From: Candidatus Auribacterota bacterium
GTDB taxonomy: Bacteria > Auribacterota > UBA6266
Length of the DNA: 7,770 nucleotides
Reading direction: 5' to 3'
Assembly (NCBI GenBank): GCA_016933315.1
Contig: JAFGBE010000076.1
Location: 1-7,770, forward strand
Made by a program: the position numbers and the translations under genes. The notes below the pieces were generated by a model that had not been told where the DNA came from, did not search any database, and saw nothing but the letters and a program-made list of their open reading frames with translations. Positions 1 to 5,398 of this stretch are shown here, piece after piece; the stretch's first letter is position 1, and every line of letters begins with the position of its first letter.

Positions 1-149
1 CGGACCACAGCGTGCGGGAAACACTTTCGATAACCGACAGGGCCTATGTAATGTACAACAGTGAAATTCTCTTATCCGGCACAGCGCAAGAACTTATAAA
101 CGACCCCCAGGCCAGGAATATTTATCTTGGCCACGGCTTTACAATGTAG
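1..149 (+). CDS. lptB: LptB, LPS export ABC transporter ATP-binding protein (3' end only)
   Basis: The first complete codon is at position 3. The reading frame gives 48 residues before a TAG at 147-149, starting DHSVRETLSITDRAYVMYNS and ending YLGHGFTM. This is the C-terminal part of the LptB ATPase: the switch region (DH.VRETL), the 'ITDRAYVMY' strand, the 'LLSGTAQELINDPQARNIYLG' helix and the typical short tail. In the family, LptB is the cytoplasmic ATPase that, with LptF and LptG, powers lipopolysaccharide extraction from the inner membrane, so its presence implies a diderm envelope. Walker A, the signature motif and Walker B lie left of the window and cannot be checked. The next gene starts 123 bp downstream and probably has its own promoter. 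Confidence 0.92.
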   Translation, partial: DHSVRETLSITDRAYVMYNSEILLSGTAQELINDPQARNIYLGHGFTM

Positions 150-164
150 CTTTGCATAATTTTC

Positions 165-193
165 TTGTTAAAAATCCGCAGCTAAACTATATT
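165..193 (+). promoter_or_regulatory. Candidate sigma70-type promoter, upstream of hpf
   Basis: TTGTTA at 165-170 is followed after 17 bases by TATATT at 188-193. A second -10-like TATAAT starts at 193, but its spacing to the same -35 would be 22 bases. The region is very AT-rich, so chance matches are likely. It would give a leader of about 70 nt before hpf. This is a visual match only. Confidence 0.3.
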
Positions 194-214
194 ATAATAA
201 GCTGAAAGTAGTTT

Positions 215-242
215 TTGTTTTTTTAGTTTGTCTTTGTATAAT
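215..242 (+). promoter_or_regulatory. Candidate sigma70-type promoter for the hpf-hprK-PTS operon
   Basis: TATAAT at 237-242 is a perfect -10 hexamer. TTGTTT at 215-220 is a fair -35 with a 16-base spacer, set in a T-rich stretch. Transcription would start near 249, leaving about 24 nt before the GTG start of hpf, just enough to hold the ribosome binding site. The perfect -10 and its position make it the better of the two candidates in this gap. I see no sigma54-type GG-N10-GC element that would suggest RpoN control. Confidence 0.45.
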
Positions 243-257
243 TCTGTATAAGATAAA

Positions 258-265
258 AAGGAGGT
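258..265 (+). promoter_or_regulatory. Strong ribosome binding site that fixes the GTG start of hpf
   Basis: AAGGAGGT is close to a perfect anti-16S match and lies 7 bases before the GTG at 273. No ATG lies in frame between it and the conserved HPF N-terminus (NISVTGRH), so it decides in favour of the GTG start. Confidence 0.85.
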
Positions 266-272
266 TTAATCG

Positions 273-632
273 GTGAATATCAGCGTTACAGGCAGGCATG
301 TTTCGGTTACTGACCCAATGAAAGAATATGCGAGAGACAAATTTTCCAAAATCGACAAGTATGAATTGAGGATCAACGATGCTCATGTGATTATGGACGT
401 GGAGAAATACCGGCAAAAGGTGGAAGTTAACATGAACGGTCCACATTTTTCTCTTCACCTTGAAGAGGTCAGCGACGATATGTATAAATCAATAGACACC
501 CTTATCGATAAAGTGGAACAGAAGCTCAGAAGGCTGAAAGACAAGTTTCACGACAGGAAAAACCGTCCCGTCAAAGATATAGAAATAGAGTACACTGAAA
601 ACCAGGAAAACGGCGGATTTACCAATGGTTAA
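273..632 (+). CDS. hpf: Ribosome hibernation-promoting factor (HPF/YfiA family, short form)
   Basis: 119 residues starting at GTG. The opening NISVTGRHVSVTDPMKEYA is the typical first strand and helix of the HPF/RaiA (sigma54 modulation protein) fold. A second half with 'SLHLEEVSDDMYKSIDTLIDKVEQKLRRLKDK' (about residues 59-91) forms the long second helix, ending in a basic patch. Family members bind the 30S subunit across the mRNA/tRNA channel and silence ribosomes in stationary phase or starvation. The roughly 95-residue core is followed by a short, polar, acidic tail (about 97-119) and lacks the C-terminal dimerisation domain of long HPF. It is first in the operon, and its last 8 bases overlap hprK. 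Old annotations may call it a sigma54 modulation protein because it often sits beside rpoN; here rpoN is not adjacent. Confidence 0.93.
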   Translation: MNISVTGRHVSVTDPMKEYARDKFSKIDKYELRINDAHVIMDVEKYRQKVEVNMNGPHFSLHLEEVSDDMYKSIDTLIDKVEQKLRRLKDKFHDRKNRPVKDIEIEYTENQENGGFTNG

Positions 633-1584
633 TGTCACAGTCAAGGAATTCTACGAAAACCTTAAAGATCATCTGGACCTTGAACTGGTTTCGGGCAAAA
701 AGGGCCTGAGAAAAAAAATAAAAGAGTCTACCTTGAACCGGCCCGGGCTTGCTCTTGTAGGATATTACGGTTTTTTTGCTGTCCGCCGCGTGCAGGTAAT
801 CGGTTTTGTTGAAATGTCTTTCCTGAAAACACTGGAAGAAAAAGACAGGAAAACCCGGATTAAAAAGTTTTTTTCGCAGAAATTTCCCTGTTGCATAATA
901 TCAAGGCATTTTGTCCCTTTTGATGAGATGCTCAAATACGCCGATTATTTCGGCGTGCCGCTTTTCAGGTCGGGTTCGATAACAAAATCTCTTATCAATG
1001 AAGCCACTCTTTATCTGGAAGATAAATTTGCGCCTCAGATAACCATGAACGGAGACCTTGTCGAAGTGTATGGTGTGGGTGTCCTTATTATAGGGAAAAG
1101 CGGGGTCGGCAAAAGTGAGTGCGCCCTTGCTCTTATAGACAAGGCCCACAGGCTTGTTGCGGATGATGTAGTCAAGATAAAACTACATGACAGGAAAGAC
1201 CTGACCGGCAGGTGTGTGGAGGTGACAAAGTACCATATGGAAATAAGGGGTCTGGGAATTATCAACATAGAGTCCTTATACGGCGCCGGTTCAGTCAGGG
1301 AGTTTAAAAGAATAGACATGATTGTTTCTCTTGAGGATTGGGATGCGGAACGCGAGTACGATAGGCTGGGTATGGAAGAGCAATCTTACACCCTGCTCGG
1401 GATAAAGCTTCCACATATCCTTTTGCCCGTAAAGCCGGGAAGGGATATGGCCCTGATGATAGAGACTGCAGCGCTTAATTACCGCTTGAAAAAGCTTGGC
1501 AGAAATTCGGCAAAAGACCTTAATGAGTCGTTGATAAACAGGATGAATAGCGCAAAATCCGATAAAAAAAGCAAAGGCAGGTAA
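625..1584 (+). CDS. hprK: HPr kinase/phosphorylase
   Basis: 319 residues, normal for the family. The N-terminal DRTGG-like domain (about 1-130) is followed by the catalytic domain with P-loop GKSGVGKS (157-164), RLVADD (176-181, catalytic Asp181), the signature MEIRGLGIIN (205-214, metal-binding Glu206), Arg247 in EYDRLG, and PVKPGR (268-273), the segment linked to dephosphorylation. It phosphorylates HPr on the regulatory serine using ATP or PPi and can reverse this with phosphate, in the cytoplasm. Its substrate, HPr, is two genes downstream. Oddity: the His that precedes the P-loop by 15 residues in characterised enzymes (His138 in Lactobacillus casei numbering) is Asn142 here (MNGDLVEVYG). 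The ATG at 625 overlaps the hpf end by 8 bp, and GGCGGA at 612-617 gives a ribosome site 7 bases upstream, so translation is probably coupled to hpf. Confidence 0.95.
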   Translation: MVNVTVKEFYENLKDHLDLELVSGKKGLRKKIKESTLNRPGLALVGYYGFFAVRRVQVIGFVEMSFLKTLEEKDRKTRIKKFFSQKFPCCIISRHFVPFDEMLKYADYFGVPLFRSGSITKSLINEATLYLEDKFAPQITMNGDLVEVYGVGVLIIGKSGVGKSECALALIDKAHRLVADDVVKIKLHDRKDLTGRCVEVTKYHMEIRGLGIINIESLYGAGSVREFKRIDMIVSLEDWDAEREYDRLGMEEQSYTLLGIKLPHILLPVKPGRDMALMIETAALNYRLKKLGRNSAKDLNESLINRMNSAKSDKKSKGR

Positions 1585-1587
1585 ATT

Positions 1588-2013
1588 ATGATTGGTGCTG
1601 TAGTCGCGGCTCATGGGAATCTTGCTAAAGATCTGGTTGCGGCTGCCGAACAAATAGTCGGCAAGATAGAAAAATTGGCTATAGTGTGCCAGTTTACGAA
1701 CGATAAGCAAAAAGACATAGAGAGAAATATTGTTAAGGCTGTCGAAAGTGTCGATTCGCCCGAAGGCGTGTTGATTCTTGTGGATGTTTTCGGGGGCAGT
1801 TCTTCCAATATCGGCATGAGCCTTAAAAATAAAAATAATAAACTGATGATAGTTACCGGTGTCAACCTGCCGATGCTTATGGACCTTGCCGTACACAGGA
1901 AGGAAAGTAATATTCAGAAATTGGCCGACAGGATAGCCAATACAGGGAGAAAAAGCGTATTCACGGCGAAAGACTACCTGGATAAACGTAAAATAGAAGT
2001 GATTAATATCTAA
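1588..2013 (+). CDS. PTS mannose-family EIIA domain protein (orphan, likely regulatory)
   Basis: 141 residues, a single EIIA-Man domain. The phosphorylatable histidine is His9 in the opening IGAVVAAHGNLA. The family motif DVFGGSSSN (about residues 66-74) corresponds to the usual D-[LMV]-FGG-[ST]-P-x-N, and GVNLPMLMDL (about 91-100) matches the conserved GVNLPML helix. In transport systems this domain takes phosphate from HPr and gives it to EIIB. No EIIB, EIIC or EIID is seen here, so it probably acts as a phosphorylation-state sensor or signalling partner; its target is not evident. It starts 3 bp after the hprK stop, with a weak GGCAGG-type ribosome site inside the hprK end. The usual proline of the GGSP motif is Ser, which may be a neutral lineage variant. 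The fold assignment is firm; the role is inference. Confidence 0.9.
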   Translation: MIGAVVAAHGNLAKDLVAAAEQIVGKIEKLAIVCQFTNDKQKDIERNIVKAVESVDSPEGVLILVDVFGGSSSNIGMSLKNKNNKLMIVTGVNLPMLMDLAVHRKESNIQKLADRIANTGRKSVFTAKDYLDKRKIEVINI

Positions 2014-2021
2014 CTGCTGAA

Positions 2022-2309
2022 ATGGAAAATCAAAATTTGAGTAAAATTGAGAGAGAAATAGAGATAATAAACGAGCTTGGTTTGCATGCCAGGCCTGCGG
2101 CTATGTTGGTCCAGACGGCCAACAGGTTCACTTCGGAAGTGAAAATAGCAAAAGACGGTGAAATGGTCAACGGCAAGAGTATTATGGGAGTGATGATGCT
2201 TGCCGCCGCAAAAGGTTCTAAACTGAAGATAATAGCCGAAGGAGATGATGCGCAGAGGGCAGTAGAAGAGCTGGAAAGACTTTTTTTAAATAAATTCGGA
2301 GAAGAATGA
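2022..2309 (+). CDS. ptsH: HPr phosphocarrier protein
   Basis: 95 residues with a complete HPr domain. The active-site motif ELGLHARPAAMLV carries His22 (His15 in standard numbering), which accepts phosphate from Enzyme I. NGKSIMGVMMLAAAKG carries Ser53 (Ser46 equivalent), the HprK target; the His-to-Ser spacing of 31 residues matches the classic protein. The N-terminus is about 7 residues longer than usual (MENQNLSK...), and no strong Shine-Dalgarno precedes the ATG at 2022. The start is therefore less certain, with a TTG at 2037 as an alternative. Translation is likely coupled to the EIIA gene, which ends 8 bp upstream. The 3' end overlaps ptsI by 4 bp (ATGA). Having both sites intact next to hprK supports a working Ser-phosphorylation switch. 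Confidence 0.95.
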   Translation: MENQNLSKIEREIEIINELGLHARPAAMLVQTANRFTSEVKIAKDGEMVNGKSIMGVMMLAAAKGSKLKIIAEGDDAQRAVEELERLFLNKFGEE

Positions 2310-4117
2310 AAGATAGCAAAAAAGAGATGGTCTACAAGGGAATTCCCGTTTCTCCGGGTATCGCGATAGGGAAAGTTTATCTTTATGACAGCAAGGAAGA
2401 CGCAGTTTCCAAATATAAGATCAAGGAAGATCAGATTCCCAGCGAGATAGCCCGGTTTGAAGAAGCCCTTATCAAAACCCGCCACGAGCTTATAGGTATA
2501 CAGGATAAAATAGCAAAGCAGATGGGCGCGGAACATGCCGAGATATTCAACGCTCACCTGCTGTTCCTCGAAGACAGGTCTGTTATCGAACAGGTTATCA
2601 AAAGGCTGGAAAAAGAGAAATATAACGTTGAATATATATTCCAGCAGGTTGGAGAAAAATATGTAGAGCTTTTTTCCAAGATGGAAGATGACTACCTTAA
2701 GGAAAGGGCATCCGACATAAGGGATTTTACCAAGAGGGTGTTATGCAACCTGCTCGGCCGCAAAAAGCAGGATCTGTCTGAATTCAAGGAAGAAGTTGTT
2801 GTTGTGGCTTATGACCTCAGCCCTTCGGATACCGCCCTTATGCATAAGGAGTTGGTTAAGGGCTTTGTCACTGATATAGGAGGGAAAACATCGCACACCG
2901 CGATTATGGCAAGGTCTTTGGAAATTCCTGCGGTTGTCGGCCTCAGGGATATCAGCAAGAAAGTCAAACCCGGCGATGAAATAATCATAGATGGAAGCCA
3001 TGGGGTTGTTACCCTGAACCCGTCGAAGTGGACTCAGAGCAGATATTCTATCGAGATGTCCAAGCTGAACAGGCTGAATGAGAAACTTGCCGAGCTTAAA
3101 GACCTGCCGGCGGAAACACTTGACGGATACAGAATGACTGTTTCGGCTAATATAGAGCTTCCTCAGGATGTGCAGTCTGTCTTGTCGCACGGCGCTGAGG
3201 GTATAGGGTTGTACAGGACGGAATTTTTTTATCTGAACAGGCACGATTTTCCATCTGAAGATGAACAATACCAGGCTTATAAGGAAGTTGCGGAAAAGAT
3301 TTATCCGAACCCGGTCATAATCAGAACGCTTGACCTTGGAGGAGACAAACTTTCTCCTCAGTTGGGTGTTTCTAAAGAAATGAACCCGTTTCTTGGTTGG
3401 AGAGCTATAAGATTTTGCCTGGAGCGTCAGGATGTTTTCCGGACACAGCTGAAAGCGATTTTGAGAGCGAGCGCAATAGGTAATATCAAGATGATGTACC
3501 CCATGATATCCAGCGTAGATGAGGTTATTCAGGCAAATAAGATTGTAGAGGAAATAAAGGTATCGTTGGATAAAAACAAGGTTTCTTATGACAAAGAGAT
3601 AGAGATAGGAGTGATGATAGAGATTCCTTCCGCGGCTATAACGTCGGATATAATCGCGAAGCACGTCGATTTTTTCAGCATAGGGACAAACGACCTGATA
3701 CAATATTCGATTGCCGTTGACCGCATCAATGAAAAAGTGGCATATCTTTATGAGCCGGCAAACCCGGCGGTTTTGAGATTGATAAGCAAGGTTATTGAAA
3801 ATGCCCATGCGGAGAATATATGGGTCGGCATGTGCGGAGAAATGGCCGGTGACCTCGAAATGACATTATTGCTTGTTGGTATGGGCATAGACGAGTTAAG
3901 CGCCAGCTCTATAATAGTTCCTGAAATAAAGAAAGTCATAAGAAGTTCTTCCCTTAAAGACCTTAAAGCTCTTTCTGAAAAAGCGTTGAAATGCAGAATG
4001 AGTTCACAGGTCAGGCGGCTTGCGGGAATGGTCCTCAGAAAAGTGGCTCCGGAATTAGCGTCCCAGGCAAGTTACAGCCTTTCATATTCGGGTTCTGGCA
4101 ATTTGAAAAGTTTATAA
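2306..4117 (+). CDS. ptsI: PTS Enzyme I (phosphoenolpyruvate-protein phosphotransferase)
   Basis: 603 residues, slightly longer than the usual 570-590. Cytoplasmic enzyme that autophosphorylates from PEP and phosphorylates HPr. Domain order: N-terminal HPr-binding domain (KGIPVSPGIAIGK at 11-23); phospho-histidine domain with GGKTSHTAIMARS (192-204, active His197); C-terminal PEP-binding barrel with GLYRTEFFY (301-309), TLDLGGDK (341-348), MIEIPS (437-442, metal-binding Glu439), GTNDLIQY (460-467, Asp463) and GMCGEMAGD (508-516, catalytic Cys510). All key residues are present, so it should be active. The last 30 or so residues (after about 573) form a Ser-rich tail of no recognised function. 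The start overlaps ptsH by 4 bp, with GGAG at 2298-2301 as ribosome site. It is the last gene of the PTS operon; no hairpin terminator is visible after it. Confidence 0.97.
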   Translation: MKDSKKEMVYKGIPVSPGIAIGKVYLYDSKEDAVSKYKIKEDQIPSEIARFEEALIKTRHELIGIQDKIAKQMGAEHAEIFNAHLLFLEDRSVIEQVIKRLEKEKYNVEYIFQQVGEKYVELFSKMEDDYLKERASDIRDFTKRVLCNLLGRKKQDLSEFKEEVVVVAYDLSPSDTALMHKELVKGFVTDIGGKTSHTAIMARSLEIPAVVGLRDISKKVKPGDEIIIDGSHGVVTLNPSKWTQSRYSIEMSKLNRLNEKLAELKDLPAETLDGYRMTVSANIELPQDVQSVLSHGAEGIGLYRTEFFYLNRHDFPSEDEQYQAYKEVAEKIYPNPVIIRTLDLGGDKLSPQLGVSKEMNPFLGWRAIRFCLERQDVFRTQLKAILRASAIGNIKMMYPMISSVDEVIQANKIVEEIKVSLDKNKVSYDKEIEIGVMIEIPSAAITSDIIAKHVDFFSIGTNDLIQYSIAVDRINEKVAYLYEPANPAVLRLISKVIENAHAENIWVGMCGEMAGDLEMTLLLVGMGIDELSASSIIVPEIKKVIRSSSLKDLKALSEKALKCRMSSQVRRLAGMVLRKVAPELASQASYSLSYSGSGNLKSL

Positions 4118-4134
4118 ACATCTTTCATTACCGC

Positions 4135-4163
4135 TTGACTTATAGGAAGTATTTTTTTATAGT
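4135..4163 (+). promoter_or_regulatory. Near-consensus sigma70-type promoter for metK-ahcY
   Basis: TTGACT at 4135-4140 (5 of 6 consensus) and TATAGT at 4158-4163 (5 of 6) are separated by exactly 17 bases, the optimal spacing. It lies in the only sizeable gap between ptsI and metK. Transcription would begin near 4170, giving a leader of about 48 nt. That leader shows no SAM-riboswitch-like architecture and no MetJ-type AGACGTCT box, so constitutive expression is the simplest reading. Confidence 0.7.
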
Positions 4164-4217
4164 ATGTCAAAATTGTTCTGATGATAAAAAACAACGGTTA
4201 TATTTTGGAGTTCAATT

Positions 4218-5384
4218 ATGGAAAAAATATTATTTACTTCGGAATCAGTGACGGAAGGCCACCCGGATAAAGTATGTGACCAGATTTCAGACGGTATCCT
4301 TGACGCAATATTAGCCGAGGATCCCGATGCCAGGGTTGCATGTGAAACGCTTGTCACGACGGGTTTAGTGGTTATTGCGGGCGAAATCACCAAAAAGCCC
4401 AGTATACATATCAATTATTCCGATATAGCGCGGGATGTTATTAAAAAAATCGGGTATACCGATTCAGAAATGGGATTTGATTATAAATCCTGCGCTGTGA
4501 TTTCAGCCGTGCATACCCAGTCGCCTGATATTTCAATGGGTGTTACCCCGGGTGAGGGGACATTCAAGGAACAGGGAGCGGGAGATCAGGGTATGATGTT
4601 CGGTTATGCATGCGATGAAACGCCGGAATATCTGCCTCTTCCCATAATGCTGGCCCATCAGCTTACCATGAGGCTGGCTGAAGTAAGAAAAAAGCGTATA
4701 CTGAACTTTCTGCGACCGGACGGGAAAAGCCAGGTTACCGTTGAATACCATAACGGCAATCCGGTAAGAGTGGACAGCGTGGTTATTTCTACCCAGCACA
4801 AGCCTATGAAAATAAGCACATTAAGAAGGGAAATCCTGTCCAAAGTGATAAAACAGGTAATCCCGTCAAAGTATATGGACAGCAGAACAAGAATATTTGT
4901 CAATCCCACCGGGAGGTTTGTTGTCGGGGGCCCGCACGGTGATACCGGTGTTACGGGAAGAAAGATAATAGTCGATACATATGGCGGTATGGGAAGACAT
5001 GGCGGCGGAGCCTTTTCGGGGAAAGACCCTTCAAAAGTGGACAGAAGCGCCACATATATGGCGAGATATATTGCGAAAAATATTGTTGCCGCCCGTATTG
5101 CAAAAAAATGCGAAGTCCAGCTGTCGTATGCGATAGGGTATCCTGAACCTATCTCCGTTTTAGTTGATTGCCTGAGTACAAACAGAGTTCCTCTTGATAA
5201 AATCTCGAAAGCCGTGAGGGATGTGTTTCCTTTAAAGCCCGCTGATATTATCAGGCACCTGAAACTTAAAAGGCCCATATACGGCCGGACAGCTGCTTAC
5301 GGGCATTTTGGCAGGAAGTTTAAAGAATTCACATGGGAAAATACCGATAAGGCTTCAATTTTAAGGAAAAAATTAAGTATATAA
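4218..5384 (+). CDS. metK: S-adenosylmethionine synthase (methionine adenosyltransferase)
   Basis: 388 residues, standard for bacterial MetK. It makes S-adenosylmethionine from methionine and ATP in the cytoplasm, releasing phosphate and pyrophosphate. The N-terminus FTSESVTEGHPDKVCDQISD contains the ATP-binding GHPDK (14-18, catalytic His15). The signature GAGDQGMMFGYA spans 120-131. The phosphate-binding loop GGGAFSGKDPSKVDRSA spans 262-278. GGPHGDTGVTGRK (237-249) and YAIGYPEPISV (304-314) are further conserved segments. The ATG at 4218 is preceded by TTTGGAG, with GGAG at 4207-4210, 7 bases upstream. It is followed after 14 bp by ahcY, which recycles the product of SAM-dependent methylation, so the two form a functional pair and almost surely share the promoter at 4135-4163. 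Nothing looks degraded. Confidence 0.98.
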   Translation: MEKILFTSESVTEGHPDKVCDQISDGILDAILAEDPDARVACETLVTTGLVVIAGEITKKPSIHINYSDIARDVIKKIGYTDSEMGFDYKSCAVISAVHTQSPDISMGVTPGEGTFKEQGAGDQGMMFGYACDETPEYLPLPIMLAHQLTMRLAEVRKKRILNFLRPDGKSQVTVEYHNGNPVRVDSVVISTQHKPMKISTLRREILSKVIKQVIPSKYMDSRTRIFVNPTGRFVVGGPHGDTGVTGRKIIVDTYGGMGRHGGGAFSGKDPSKVDRSATYMARYIAKNIVAARIAKKCEVQLSYAIGYPEPISVLVDCLSTNRVPLDKISKAVRDVFPLKPADIIRHLKLKRPIYGRTAAYGHFGRKFKEFTWENTDKASILRKKLSI

Positions 5385-5398
5385 GCAGGGAGTAAAAC

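Noticed and set aside
179..224. Possible intrinsic terminator after lptB: CAGCT/AGCTG inverted repeat followed by a T-rich run.
   Set aside because: The stem is only 5 bp with a 16-base loop and is separated from the T-run by 7 or more bases; too weak to call a terminator.
150..272. Sigma54 promoter or an rpoN remnant between lptB and hpf.
   Set aside because: No GG-N10-GC element is visible, and the 123 bases contain no translated piece resembling RpoN.
1291..1896. 201-codon open frame on the minus strand across hprK and the EIIA gene.
   Set aside because: It spans two well-supported genes on the other strand and resembles no protein family; a shadow.
2741..3808. Long open frame of 355 codons on the minus strand.
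   Set aside because: It lies entirely within ptsI, its translation has no recognisable motif, and ptsI has every catalytic residue, so it is a codon-bias shadow.
4164..4217. SAM or SAH riboswitch in the metK leader.
   Set aside because: The predicted leader is about 48 nt, AT-rich, and shows no paired arms or pseudoknot pattern that I can recognise by eye.
3991..4251. 86-codon + strand open frame spanning the ptsI end, the intergenic region and the metK start.
   Set aside because: It overlaps conserved coding sequence out of frame at both ends, covers the metK promoter, and has no ribosome site of note.
4658..5278. 206-codon open frame on the minus strand within metK.
   Set aside because: It is fully antisense to a highly conserved gene, and its hydrophobic stretches are explained by complementing metK codons.
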